This document shows, one piece after another, positions 35,313 through 47,188 of a stretch of DNA of 64,000 nucleotides. The position numbers and the translations under genes were made by a program. The stretch is from assembly GCF_003932715.1 (NCBI RefSeq), contig NZ_CP020700.1, positions 1,502,001 through 1,566,000 of the forward strand, in the 5' to 3' direction. Source of the stretch: Streptomyces tsukubensis (GTDB taxonomy: Bacteria; Actinomycetota; Actinomycetes; Streptomycetales; Streptomycetaceae). The notes under the pieces were generated by a model. It was not told the DNA's origin. It saw only the letters and a list, made by a program, of their open reading frames with translations, and did no database searches. Numbering within the stretch: position 1 is the first letter of the stretch; each line of letters starts with the position of its first letter.

Positions 35313-36407
35313 CTACAGACCCACCTCGTTCATCAGCATGCCGACCTCCGTGTTGGTCAGCCGCCGCAGCCAGCCGGACTTCTGGTCGCCCAGCGCGATC
35401 GGGCCGAAGGCCGTACGGACCAGCTTGTCGACCGGGAAGCCCGCCTCGGCGAGCATCCTGCGGACGATGTGCTTGCGCCCCTCGTGCAGGGTGACCTCGA
35501 CGAGGTAGTTCTTGCCGGTGTTCTCCACGACCCGGAAGTGGTCGGCGCGGGCGTAGCCGTCCTCCAGCGGGATGCCGTCCTTGAGCCGCTTGCCCAGATC
35601 GCGCGGGAGCGGACCCTGGATGGCGGCCAGATAGGTCTTCTTCACGCCGTAGCGGGGGTGGGTGAGACGGTGGGCCAGCTCGCCGTGGTTGGTGAGCAGG
35701 ATGATGCCCTCGGTCTCGGTGTCCAGCCGGCCGACGTGGAAGAGCCGGGTCTCCCGGTTGGTGACGTAGTCGCCGAGGCACTGGCGGCCGTCCGGGTCCT
35801 CCATGGTGGAGACCACACCGGCGGGCTTGTTCAGCGCGAAGAAGAGGTACGACTGGGTGGCCACGGTCAGACCGTCGACCTTGATCTCGTCCTTCTGCGG
35901 ATCGACGCGGAGCCCCTGCTCGACGACGATCTTCCCGTTGACCTCGACCCTGGCCTGGTCGATCAGCTCTTCGCAGGCCCGCCGCGAACCCATTCCGGCA
36001 CGGGCCAGCACCTTCTGCAGCCGCTCGCCCTCCTGCTCGGCGCCGGGGAACGTCTTGGGGGTGCGGACCTCGGGCTTGTTCGCGTACCGCTCGCGGTTGC
36101 GCTCCTCGGTCCTGGCGTCGTACTCGCGCGAACGGGCGGGCGCGCCGCGGCCGCCGCGGGGGTCCTGCTTCGGGGACTGCCGGGGGCCGCCCTTGGCGCC
36201 GCCGCGCGCCGTGCCGCCGCGGCCCTTCTTCGGCCCCTCGCCCGCTCCGGCACCGCCACCGGAACCGCCGACGTCGTAGCGGCGCTCTTCGGGACGGGGC
36301 TTGCCCGCGCGCTTCTGCCTGTCGTCGCGGCTGTTGCCCGCGCCGCGGTGGTTACCGCGTCCGCCGCTGTTACCGCTGCTGTTCCTGCCGCTGCCGCTGC
36401 TTCGCAT
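35313..36407 (-). CDS. rluB: rRNA pseudouridine synthase, RsuA/RluB family
   Basis: 364-residue pseudouridine synthase. Residues 1-125 are a disordered, Arg/Gly/Ser-rich extension. The S4 domain follows (ERLQKVLARAGMGSRRACEELI), then the catalytic domain with GRLDTETEGIILLTNHG, whose Asp is the nucleophile, and KTYLAAIQG. It probably modifies 23S rRNA near the peptidyl-transferase centre. ATG at 36407 shares a base with the scpB stop (TGATG). The extension is common in actinobacterial homologues and likely binds RNA. Confidence 0.9.
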   Translation of the reverse strand: MRSSGSGRNSSGNSGGRGNHRGAGNSRDDRQKRAGKPRPEERRYDVGGSGGGAGAGEGPKKGRGGTARGGAKGGPRQSPKQDPRGGRGAPARSREYDARTEERNRERYANKPEVRTPKTFPGAEQEGERLQKVLARAGMGSRRACEELIDQARVEVNGKIVVEQGLRVDPQKDEIKVDGLTVATQSYLFFALNKPAGVVSTMEDPDGRQCLGDYVTNRETRLFHVGRLDTETEGIILLTNHGELAHRLTHPRYGVKKTYLAAIQGPLPRDLGKRLKDGIPLEDGYARADHFRVVENTGKNYLVEVTLHEGRKHIVRRMLAEAGFPVDKLVRTAFGPIALGDQKSGWLRRLTNTEVGMLMNEVGL

Positions 36408-37075
36408 CAAGTTTCCGTCGTCTTGTCATCTTCGTCCGGTACGGACCGTGAGTCCGGTTCCGGAGCGTCCGGATCGAACGACGGCACGCCCTCCTGCGTC
36501 TCGGCCTCGATCGCCTCGGCCTCGGGGAGGAAGGGCGCCAGCTCCGGCAGCTCGTCCAGGCCGCGCAGGCCCATCCGCTCCAGGAAGTAGTTCGTCGTCC
36601 TGTACAGGATCGCACCTGTTTCGGGTTCCGCGCCCGCCTCCTCGACCAGACCCCGCTGGAGCAGGGTCCGCATCACGCCGTCGCAGTTCACCCCGCGCAC
36701 CGCGGAGACCCGGGAACGGCTGACCGGCTGACGGTACGCGACCACCGCAAGGGTCTCCAGGGCCGCCTGGGTGAGCCGGGCCTGCTGGCCGTCGAGGACG
36801 AACCGCTCGACGGCCGGGGCGTAGGCGGCCCGGGTGGAGAACCGCCAGCCGCCCGCGACCAGGCGCAGCTCGAAACCGCGGCCCTGTGCGGTGTACTCGT
36901 CGGCCAGCTCCCGCAGGGCGGCGGCGACGGCCCGCCGGGGCCGCTCCAGCACCTTGGCCAGATGCTCCTCGGCGGCGGGTTCGTCGACCACCATCAGCAC
37001 GGCCTCCAGGGCGGGCTTGAGGGCCAGGTCGGCGGCGGGGGACCCGGCTCCGGCTCCGTTCTCGGTGGTTGTCAC
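36407..37075 (-). CDS. scpB: Segregation and condensation protein ScpB
   Basis: 222-residue ScpB, the kite subunit of the SMC complex. Two winged-helix domains are visible: ALEAVLMVVDEPAAEEHLAKVL, and LTQAALETLAVVAYRQPVSRSRVSAVRGVNCDGVM (about 110-145), with GAILYRTTNYFLERMGL. An acidic tail follows residue 185. GTG at 37075 overlaps the scpA stop by 4 bp. Confidence 0.93.
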   Translation of the reverse strand: MTTTENGAGAGSPAADLALKPALEAVLMVVDEPAAEEHLAKVLERPRRAVAAALRELADEYTAQGRGFELRLVAGGWRFSTRAAYAPAVERFVLDGQQARLTQAALETLAVVAYRQPVSRSRVSAVRGVNCDGVMRTLLQRGLVEEAGAEPETGAILYRTTNYFLERMGLRGLDELPELAPFLPEAEAIEAETQEGVPSFDPDAPEPDSRSVPDEDDKTTET

Positions 37076-38307
37076 GCCGTGACCTCCGTCTTCCTGCCGT
37101 GCTGCCGGTCCGCCTGCCGCACCGGGCGGTCGAACTCGTCGGTGACCGTCGGCGCCGCGTCCCCGCCGGTCCAGCGGACCAGCAGCTCCCCGAGGGCCTC
37201 CTCCTGCTCCAGGGCGACCGCCTTGTCGCGGTACAGCTCCAGCAGCGCGAGGAAGCGCGCGACGACGGTCAGGGTGTCCGTGGTGTCGGCGGTCAGCTCC
37301 CGGAAACCGGTCTCACCGCGCTCCCGGAGCAGGGCGACGACGTACTCCGCCTGCTCCCGCACGCTCACGAGCGGCGCGTGGATATGGTCCACGTACACCT
37401 GCGGCCGGGGCTTGGGCTGCATCGCCTTCACCGCCAGCCGCGCGAAGCCCTCGGCGCCGATGCTGATCACCACATCGGGCAGCAGTTCGGCATAGCGCTC
37501 CTCCAGGCCCACGGTCCGGGGCCGGCGCAGCGCCTCCGCCGCCATCCGCTCGCTGAAGATCTCCGCGATCCGCTTGTACGCCCGGTACTGCAGGAGGCGG
37601 GCGAAGAGCAGATCGCGCGCCTCCAGCAGGGCGAGATCCGCCTCGTCCTCCACTTCGGCGGCGGGCAGCAGCCGGGCGGCCTTCAGATCCAGCAGGGTCG
37701 CGGCGACAACCAGGAACTCCGTCGTCTGGTCGAGGTCCCAGTCGTCGCCCATACCGCGGATATGGGCCATGAACTCGTTCGTGACCTTGGAGAGCGCGAC
37801 CTCGGTGACGTCCATCTTGTGCCTGGCGATCAGCTGGAGGAGCAGATCGAAGGGCCCCTCGAAGTTGCTGAGCCGCACGGTGAACCGCCCGTCCGCCGGG
37901 AGCGGAGCCTCCGGCGGGGTTTCCGTCGGGGTTTCCGGGGCGGGGGCCGGGTCCCCGGTCGCGTCCGTCACCGCGGTGTCCGGCTCCCGCACGGGTCCGT
38001 GCGCACCGCGGCTCGACGCACTCGTCGTCCCGGCATCCGGAACGCCTTCCCACCCTTCCGGAGCAGCCCCGGCGGATGCTCTCCCGGCGGCACCGGACCC
38101 CTCGTCGGCTGCGGCGGCCGGCGGTTCCGGCCCGCTCGTCCCTCCGGGAGCCGAAGAAACCTCGGCCGCACCCGGGGCGGCACCGGCGGAATCGGGGAGC
38201 CCCTCCCCCGCACCGCGCTCCGGCGACGGAGGCACGAGCGGCGGGGTGCCCGGGCCGCGGCCCAGGGGGCGGCGGGACGAGCGGGGCGGCGGAGCGGCCG
38301 GGGGCAT
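37072..38307 (-). CDS. scpA: Segregation and condensation protein ScpA
   Basis: 411-residue ScpA kleisin linking the two SMC heads. The conserved part begins near residue 142 (FTVRLSNFEGPFDLLLQLIARHKMDV) and ends with the winged-helix FRELTADTTDTLTVVARFLALLELYRD. The first 140 residues are Pro/Ala/Gly-rich and disordered. The ATG at 38307 lacks a good Shine-Dalgarno site, so a start inside the extension cannot be excluded. Overlaps scpB by 4 bp. Confidence 0.92.
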   Translation of the reverse strand: MPPAAPPPRSSRRPLGRGPGTPPLVPPSPERGAGEGLPDSAGAAPGAAEVSSAPGGTSGPEPPAAAADEGSGAAGRASAGAAPEGWEGVPDAGTTSASSRGAHGPVREPDTAVTDATGDPAPAPETPTETPPEAPLPADGRFTVRLSNFEGPFDLLLQLIARHKMDVTEVALSKVTNEFMAHIRGMGDDWDLDQTTEFLVVAATLLDLKAARLLPAAEVEDEADLALLEARDLLFARLLQYRAYKRIAEIFSERMAAEALRRPRTVGLEERYAELLPDVVISIGAEGFARLAVKAMQPKPRPQVYVDHIHAPLVSVREQAEYVVALLRERGETGFRELTADTTDTLTVVARFLALLELYRDKAVALEQEEALGELLVRWTGGDAAPTVTDEFDRPVRQADRQHGRKTEVTA

Positions 38308-38355
38308 GGGCGGTCCAGGAGTGTGGAACGGGGGCTGGGCAGCGCGAGGCTACCT

Positions 38356-38907
38356 TCAGCGTCCGCGCAGTCGGCGGACGAGGATGCTCGCCTCGCCGCG
38401 TTGTTCGAGGTCGGCCAGGACCACCGCGACCGCCTCACGGACGATCCGGCCGCGGTCCACGGCCAGCCCGTGCTCGCCGCGCAGCACCAGCCGCGCGTGT
38501 TCGAGGTCCATGAGCTCCTCGGCGGAGACATAGACGGTGATCTTCTCGTCGTGGCGCTCGCGGCCGCTGGGCCGGCGGTTCGCGGCCCGGCCGCGGCGCC
38601 GCGGCGCCGCGGCGGAGGCCCCGGGGGCCTCCTGGGCGGCCTGGGAACGGCGGGACCGGCCCGACACCCCGGGAACGGGCGTATCGGGCTCCTCCGCCCG
38701 GCTGCGCCCTTCCGTGCCCCCCTCCGCCTCGGCCGCGGTGTGCTCCTGCGACGAGGACGGCGGGAGCGCGGCCGCGTCGAGCGGATCGCTCTCCCCGGCG
38801 GGGGCCGGGACCCTCGGTTCGCCGTTCGCCGCGCGCCGCGGCGAGGACGACTGAAGCGCCATGCCCCCGGTCGTACGGAACAGTTCGTCGGCTCCGGGCA
38901 GACTCAC
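38356..38907 (-). CDS. ParA-linked protein with C-terminal ribbon-helix-helix-like domain
   Basis: 183-residue protein between parA and scpA. The first 120 residues are disordered and Ser/Pro/Arg-rich, with a basic patch (PRRRGRAANRRPSGRER). The last 60 (DEKITVYVSAEELMDLEHARL... to ...IVREAVAVVLADLEQRG) read as strand-helix-helix of the RHH type. GTG at 38907 overlaps the parA stop by 4 bp; a GTG four codons earlier is the alternative. A role as DNA-binding partner of this ParA is inferred. Confidence 0.72.
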   Translation of the reverse strand: MSLPGADELFRTTGGMALQSSSPRRAANGEPRVPAPAGESDPLDAAALPPSSSQEHTAAEAEGGTEGRSRAEEPDTPVPGVSGRSRRSQAAQEAPGASAAAPRRRGRAANRRPSGRERHDEKITVYVSAEELMDLEHARLVLRGEHGLAVDRGRIVREAVAVVLADLEQRGEASILVRRLRGR

Positions 38908-40118
38908 TCGGCGTGACACCGGGCGAGCACCTCCCTGGCCAGCTGGCGGTACGCGGCGGCGCCCACCGAGTTCGACGCGTAGGTGGTGATCGGCTCACCG
39001 GCGACCGTGGTCTCCGGGAAGCGGACCGTCCGCCCGATGACGGTGTGGTACACGTGGTCGTCGAAGGCCTCGACCACCCGTGCGAGCACCTCACGGCTGT
39101 GCACGGTCCGTGAGTCGTACATCGTGGCGAGGATGCCGTCCAGCTCCAGTTCGGGGTTGAGCCGCTCCTGGACCTTCTCGATGGTCTCGGTCAGCAGGGC
39201 GACCCCGCGCAGCGCGAAGAACTCGCACTCCAGCGGGACGATCACCTTGTGCGCCGCGGTCAGCGCGTTCACGGTGAGCAGGCCGAGGGAGGGCTGACAG
39301 TCGATCACGATGTAGTCGTAGTCGGGGAGCAGCGGCTTCAGCGCCCGCTGGAGCGTGGACTCCCGGGCGACCTCGCTCACCAACTGCACTTCCGCGGCTG
39401 ACAGGTCGATGTTGCTCGGCAGCAGGTCCATATTGGGCACGGCCGTCTTCAGCAGTACCTCGTCGGCCGACATGCCCCGCTCCATGAGCAGGTTGTAGAC
39501 CGTCAGGTCCAGCTCCATCGGGTTGACGCCGAGGCCGACCGAGAGGGCGCCCTGCGGGTCGAAGTCGACCAGCAGCACGCGCCGTCCGTACTCCGCGAGT
39601 GCCGCGCCCAGGTTGATGGTCGACGTGGTCTTGCCGACGCCGCCCTTCTGGTTGCACATCGCGATGATCTTCGCGGGGCCGTGGTCGGTCAGCGGGCCCG
39701 GGATCGGGAAGTACGGCAGCGGGCGGCCGGTGGGGCCGATGCGCTCACGGCGCTGGCGCGCCGCGTCGGGCGCGAGCGTGGCCGCGTACTCGGGGTCGGG
39801 CTCGTATTCGGCGTCGGGGTCGTAGAAGTGCCCCTCGGGGAGTTCCTCGTAGGCGGCGAAGTGCGTGGACTCTCGGCCACTCTCGTCGCCTGCCGTGGCG
39901 TTCACGTGTAGGCCGTCCGTCATCGTCATCGTGTGGGCTGTCGTCATGTGCGTGGTGTGCGGGGCGCCCCGGTGTGCCGTGGCGGTCCGCGCAGCGACGG
40001 GACCGGCGGTGCCGGAGGTTCCGGCGAAGCCGACTGTCTCCCGCCCGAAGGGCGGGGCCGGGAGCGTCGAAGGCGTTCCCGAGTAACCGCCTCCGGGAGT
40101 AAATGTCGACTCATTCAC
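38904..40118 (-). CDS. parA: ParA-family chromosome-partitioning ATPase
   Basis: 404-residue ParA/Soj-like ATPase. Deviant Walker A QKGGVGKTT starts near residue 155, LLVDFDPQGALSVGLGV near 185, and Walker B YIVIDCQPSLGLLTVNAL near 260. A 150-residue variable N-terminus precedes it. GTG at 40118 has GGAGGT 12 bases upstream. It heads parA-RHH-scpA-scpB-rluB and is not next to a parB gene; no parS-like GTTTCACGTGAAAC site was seen. It is probably distinct from the origin-proximal ParA. Confidence 0.88.
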   Translation of the reverse strand: MNESTFTPGGGYSGTPSTLPAPPFGRETVGFAGTSGTAGPVAARTATAHRGAPHTTHMTTAHTMTMTDGLHVNATAGDESGRESTHFAAYEELPEGHFYDPDAEYEPDPEYAATLAPDAARQRRERIGPTGRPLPYFPIPGPLTDHGPAKIIAMCNQKGGVGKTTSTINLGAALAEYGRRVLLVDFDPQGALSVGLGVNPMELDLTVYNLLMERGMSADEVLLKTAVPNMDLLPSNIDLSAAEVQLVSEVARESTLQRALKPLLPDYDYIVIDCQPSLGLLTVNALTAAHKVIVPLECEFFALRGVALLTETIEKVQERLNPELELDGILATMYDSRTVHSREVLARVVEAFDDHVYHTVIGRTVRFPETTVAGEPITTYASNSVGAAAYRQLAREVLARCHAE

Positions 40119-40547
40119 AAGTCGTCTTACCTCCTCGGCCGCGGTCGGGGCTTCATCTGTCTTTATCGACTAGGTCAGCGTGGCATCATGCCGACGGTTG
40201 GCGACTCTATGGCGTGTCACCGCTCCGCAGCAACACAATCCACCGGACCCGGCCCGATGTGTCGGCAACGGAACACCGCGGTGTCAAGAGCACGCGGCCA
40301 CCGGAGTGTGATCCGCCCCACTGGTTTCGGAAGGGGCGCGTCCACTGACGAGCGGCGTTGGTGCCGGGTTGAACGACCGGGCACCGGACCGCCCCCGGTG
40401 ACCGCGGGGAGATACGCCGCCGGCCGGACCTTGCTCAGCAAGATCCGGCCGGGGGCGCGAAGTTGACGGTCTCCGTTGACCCGCCGGGACCGGTGCCCGG
40501 GCCGGGCGTGCCAAGGGGTCCGCGGGGACCGCGGCCGTCGGGAGGGG
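40119..40547. promoter_or_regulatory. Intergenic region between parA promoter and ald end
   Basis: 429 bp without a gene. The part near 40130-40175 (TCTGTCTTTATCGACTAGGT) is the likely parA promoter. A 15-bp hairpin with one mismatch (40421-40435 with 40437-40451) lies about 100 bp after ald and may terminate it, though no T-run follows. Nothing else stood out. Confidence 0.5.
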
Positions 40548-41672
<1,125 letters not shown>

Positions 41673-41807
41673 GGTCCTTGGCTCAGGGGATAAGGAGGGT
41701 TTTGACAGATAAACCCGGACGCACAGGGCGCAGGGGTACACACCGCGAGATAACGCGATGGAGCCAGTATTAATGAAGGGTTTCCCGCTGTCTAGCCTTA
41801 CAAACCT

Positions 41808-43970
41808 TTATTCTCGTCTGGCACCACTACGGATTTCGTAGGTGGAACCCGCCTTCTTGCCTTCGTCTCCATCGGGACCGCCGGGGCTCCCGGGAGCCTC
41901 TTCCGGCTCAGCCGTATCGGCCGGACCCCCGGTGCCGTCCGGGCCGGGCCCGTCTCCGGTGCCGTCCGCCGTCTCCAGCAGCCGCTCGGCACCGGTCCGC
42001 TGCAGCCGGGCGGCCGCCGGATCGCCCAGCCGGTCCAGGGTGTCGGCCAGCCGCAGCCGCAGGGCGGCCTGGAGCCGTACGTCACCGGCCTGCCGCGCCC
42101 ACTCCACCGCCTCCCGGCAGGTCCGCAGCGATTCCTCGGGCCGTCCCGCGTACTCCTGCACCCGGGCCGCCTCGCTGAGGGCCCGCGCCTGGGCCGGCAG
42201 ATCGCCCACCCGCCGGTAGCCGGCGACCGAGGCGCGCCAGCAGCGCAGGGCCTCCCCGTACCGCCCGGCATAGGTGTGGGCGGTGCCCAGCCGTCCGTAG
42301 AGCCGGGCCTCGTCCGCCCGCTCCCCCCGCGTCTGCCGCCGGGCCAGCGCCCGGCCGTACCAGTCGGCGGCCCGCTGCCAGTCGTCCAGCTCCTGCCAGG
42401 CACCGCCTACGGATTCCATCGCGCGGCTGATCGCATAGGGGTCGTCGGCGGCCCTTCCGGCGTCCAGCGCGGCCCGGTAGCGGGCGAGGGCGTCCTCGGT
42501 ACGGCCGGTCTCGGCGTCCAGATCGCCGAGGTTCAGCAGCGCGGCAGCGGCCTCCCGGTGCAGCCCACGGCGCTCGGCCACATCGAGGACGAGCTGATGG
42601 AGCCCGTAGAGATCGGGGGCCGCCGCATCGGTGCCCCGGTGCGCGGCCAGCGCTCTGACCAGCGCGGCGACCAGGCGTCTCGCGAGAGTGTCCAGTTCGC
42701 CGTCGCCGACCGCCAGCCGGGCGGCGGCGAGCAGCCCGGGGCGGTGGATCCGCAGCCAGTCGGCCGCGGCCGGGGCGTCCGGGAAGCGGAGGGAGCGCGG
42801 CAGCGACTCCACAGCGGTCCGGGCGGGCGACCCCTCCGGCTCGGTGGCCGCCCGGCAGGACTGGAGCCGGCGGACGGCCCGCTCCAGCATCCGGGCCCGG
42901 GCCAGCTGCACCTCGGCCGGTTTGTCGTGCGCCTCGGAGAGCGCCGTCATCAGCGGGACCAGGACCCCGGGCACGCCGTACAGCCCCTCGCCGCGCCGGT
43001 GCAGCACGCCCAGGGCGACATATCCCTCCAGGGCACTGTGCGCCTCGTCCGGCGAGCAGGCCCCGAGCGCCGAAGCGGTCTGCGGATCCACGATCCCGGC
43101 GGGCGCCAGCGCCAGCAGCCGCAGCAGCCGGGCGGCGCCCGTCGGCAGCGAGCCGTGCACCAGCCGGAACGCCCGGGAGACCGGCCACAGCGCCTGCGGC
43201 ACCTCCTCGTCCTCGGGCAGCGCCCGCAGCCGCCGGACCGCGTCGGCCACCGACGCCTGGGGCCGGGCGGCCAGCCAGCCGCCGACCATGACCAGTGCGG
43301 CGGGCTGTCCGCCGCACTCCTCGGCGACGGATTCCGCGGCCTGCGGATCGACGGTGATCCGGACGGAGCCGGTGAAGGCGGTGAGCAGTTCGATGGCGGC
43401 CTTGGGGTCGAGGCCGCCGACCGTGCACGGCCGTACCCCGGGGATACCGGTCAGCGGTCCCGAGCCCACGACCACCAGCAGACATCCGGGGTCGTCGGGG
43501 AGGAGCGCATCGACCTGTTCCGCGTCGGCGGCGTCGTCGAGCAGCAGCAGGACGCGGCGCCCGGCGAGGCTCTCGCGGAGCAGCTGCGACAGTTCGTCCC
43601 CGTCCGCTCCGGGCGGTGAGGCCACCCGGAGGGCGTCGAGCAGTTCCCGGGCGGTCTCCTCGGTGGGGACGGCCCGGCCGCCGGGTTCGGTGAGGGCGGC
43701 CCGCAGCACTCCGCCGGGATACCGCTCGGCGAGTCCTTCGACGAGGCGGGCGGCGAGCGCGCTCCGTCCGGAGCCGGGCCGTCCGGCGATGAGCAGTACC
43801 CGGGCGCGGGCGGCGGCCCGGCCCGCGATGGTGTCGAGTCCGGCCCGTTCCACGTCGGCCAACAGGGTCTTCAGCTCCCGCTGACGGCCGGAGAACAACC
43901 TTCCGGATCCCTTGGACGCACCGGTCCGGCCGACCCGGCCCACCGCCTGATCCGTCGCCTGATCCGTCAC
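41808..43970 (-). CDS. STAND-like NTPase with TPR domain
   Basis: 720-residue protein. An NB-ARC-type NTPase has Walker A AGRPGSGRSALA near residue 60 and Walker B VLLLLDD near 145, followed by winged-helix and helical parts to about 400. TPR-like repeats run from about 500 to 660 (ALLNLGDLDAETGRTEDALARYR and similar). The C-terminal 60 residues are acidic and disordered. GTG at 43970 has GGAG upstream. It lacks the DNA-binding domain of SARP/AfsR proteins. Role unknown, probably signalling. Palindromes lie upstream at 44088-44114. Confidence 0.82.
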   Translation of the reverse strand: MTDQATDQAVGRVGRTGASKGSGRLFSGRQRELKTLLADVERAGLDTIAGRAAARARVLLIAGRPGSGRSALAARLVEGLAERYPGGVLRAALTEPGGRAVPTEETARELLDALRVASPPGADGDELSQLLRESLAGRRVLLLLDDAADAEQVDALLPDDPGCLLVVVGSGPLTGIPGVRPCTVGGLDPKAAIELLTAFTGSVRITVDPQAAESVAEECGGQPAALVMVGGWLAARPQASVADAVRRLRALPEDEEVPQALWPVSRAFRLVHGSLPTGAARLLRLLALAPAGIVDPQTASALGACSPDEAHSALEGYVALGVLHRRGEGLYGVPGVLVPLMTALSEAHDKPAEVQLARARMLERAVRRLQSCRAATEPEGSPARTAVESLPRSLRFPDAPAAADWLRIHRPGLLAAARLAVGDGELDTLARRLVAALVRALAAHRGTDAAAPDLYGLHQLVLDVAERRGLHREAAAALLNLGDLDAETGRTEDALARYRAALDAGRAADDPYAISRAMESVGGAWQELDDWQRAADWYGRALARRQTRGERADEARLYGRLGTAHTYAGRYGEALRCWRASVAGYRRVGDLPAQARALSEAARVQEYAGRPEESLRTCREAVEWARQAGDVRLQAALRLRLADTLDRLGDPAAARLQRTGAERLLETADGTGDGPGPDGTGGPADTAEPEEAPGSPGGPDGDEGKKAGSTYEIRSGARRE

Positions 43971-44087
43971 GGGCCACGCTCCCGTCCAGTCCGTGCACTC
44001 GCCGAGCCCGCAAGGGAATCCGCACGGGCGTTCCGAGCGTAGTTCACTCTCTGCGACGATCCCGTACGCGCAGCCCCGATAGATCAC

Positions 44088-44114
44088 CTGATCGGATCAG
44101 TAATATCTGCAGAT
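44088..44114. promoter_or_regulatory. Cluster of short palindromes upstream of the STAND/TPR gene
   Basis: CTGAT-CGG-ATCAG (44088-44100), then ATCTGCAGAT (44105-44114), in a locally AT-rich stretch with further GATGATG/CATCAG words to 44130. Position, about 120 bp before the start, fits an operator or promoter. Confidence 0.45.
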
Positions 44115-44180
44115 CATCAGACTGGATGATGAATAGCTCCGGTGGAGGGGCACCACGGCGCGGGAACCCCGCAACGGGAG

Positions 44181-44214
44181 CCGGACGTGCCACCGGGGTC
44201 GGCGGCACGTCCGG
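44181..44214 (-). terminator. Hairpin downstream of the NUDIX gene
   Basis: 11-bp perfect stem CCGGACGTGCC / GGCACGTCCGG with a 12-base loop that can add three more pairs, 19 bp after the NUDIX stop. No T-run, so a non-canonical Streptomyces terminator. Confidence 0.6.
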
Positions 44215-44232
44215 ACGGAACTTCGGGCGGCG

Positions 44233-44889
44233 CTAGACCTCGAAGGGGCGGGCCGGCCAGGGCGCCGAGGCGGGGCGCAGTGCGTCGAAGCCCTCGCCCG
44301 CACGGGCCGCGACCGCCGACAGCACCCCCACCACCAGGCAGTTGTTGTGCAGTTCCCCGGCGAGCACACCGCGGACCAGATCGGCCAGCGGCACCCGGGC
44401 CAGCTCCATGTCGGCCTCCTCCTCGGAGACCTCGTACCGCTGCCCCTCGGCGGTGGAGAGATCGCGGGCGAGGAAGATGCGTACCGCTTCGTCGCAGCCG
44501 CCGGGGGTGGTGTACACGTCCGTGAGCACCCGCCAGTCCTCGGCCTTGACGTGGGCCTCCTCGTACAGCTCCCGCTGGGCCGCGTGCAGCGGGTTCTCCC
44601 CCGGCACGTCCAGCAGTCCGGCCGGGATCTCCCACAGCTTCTGCCGTACGGGATGGCGGTACTGGCGCAGGACCACGACCCGGTCGTCGGCGTCGAGGGC
44701 GAGCACCGCCACCGAACCCGGGTGGACCTGGTAGTCGCGGCGGGCCACCGAACCGTCGGGCATCACCACGTCGTCGGTGCGGACACTGGTCTTGTTGCCC
44801 CGGAACGGGGTGACCGTCGCCGTGACCCGCCACTCCTCCGGCGTGTCCACGACGGCTCCGGCCGCCGTCCCGGTCGCTTCGTTTCCCAT
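44233..44889 (-). CDS. NUDIX hydrolase, ADP-ribose pyrophosphatase type
   Basis: 218-residue NUDIX enzyme. The NUDIX box is GLLDVPGENPLHAAQRELYEEAHV, where Ala-His takes the place of the usual Thr-Gly. It is preceded by VLRQYRHPVRQKLWEIPAG, typical of the ADP-ribose pyrophosphatase subgroup. Hydrolysis of ADP-ribose to AMP and ribose phosphate is the likely reaction. ATG at 44889 with GGGAGGG upstream. It follows pyrG by 81 bp, probably in one operon. Confidence 0.88.
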   Translation of the reverse strand: MGNEATGTAAGAVVDTPEEWRVTATVTPFRGNKTSVRTDDVVMPDGSVARRDYQVHPGSVAVLALDADDRVVVLRQYRHPVRQKLWEIPAGLLDVPGENPLHAAQRELYEEAHVKAEDWRVLTDVYTTPGGCDEAVRIFLARDLSTAEGQRYEVSEEEADMELARVPLADLVRGVLAGELHNNCLVVGVLSAVAARAGEGFDALRPASAPWPARPFEV

Positions 44890-44970
44890 CCCGGCCCTCC
44901 CGCAGAAAGTCGATCGGGGTACGGGCCGCCTCTCGGGCCCGTACCCCGGTCAACCGTAACGCCTTGATCG

Positions 44971-46620
<1,650 letters not shown>

Positions 46621-47188
46621 CGCCAAGAGGGGGCTCCCGTGGTCGCGAGGTGAGGTGCGTTCCGGCAGCCCGTACCGAGGCCCGGAAGGGGTTCGGGGGG
46701 TGCCGTCGCTGCGGTTTCGGGGCGCCTGTTCTCGACAGGCATGCCACCGGTCCACGGGGTACCAGGGTATCAGCGACAGGGGGAGGCTGCTTCCGGCCAC
46801 GCGCGCTCCCGTCCCTCCCTCTGCTCCCCCGGACCCCTCCCCGCCTCCCCTGTCCCGGCCGCCGCAGCACCCCTTTTTCTGCGCTTACACCTCACTGACA
46901 CCACCCCTCACCAGCGGTTCACCCATGGCTCACTCGTTCGGATGACTCACGTTGTCGAGAGCGCCACGCGGATGGCTGTGTCGCGTCGTATCCTGCTCGG
47001 ACACTCGCTCTTCTGAGCGATGCCGAGGGGCGCGCGGAGCGCATCGGAGCAGGGTGGCGACGATGGCGTCGGAACGGTTCACAGCCGTGTTTCCGCAGCT
47101 CGTCCGGGCCCCGTACCGGTGATGTACGCGGCCCCGACCACAGCAAGCGCCCTACGGGGCGGACGTGGCCGTTCGACTGGAGATGCAC
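46621..47188. promoter_or_regulatory. Divergent region between pyrG and the GH15 gene
   Basis: 568 bp without a supportable gene. Features: a 6-bp stem GCCTGT-TCTCG-ACAGGC (46724-46740), a pyrimidine-rich plus-strand tract (46800-46875), and an AT-richer area around 46915-47010 that could carry the GH15 promoter. Small open frames crossing it have no ribosome-binding sites. Confidence 0.4.
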
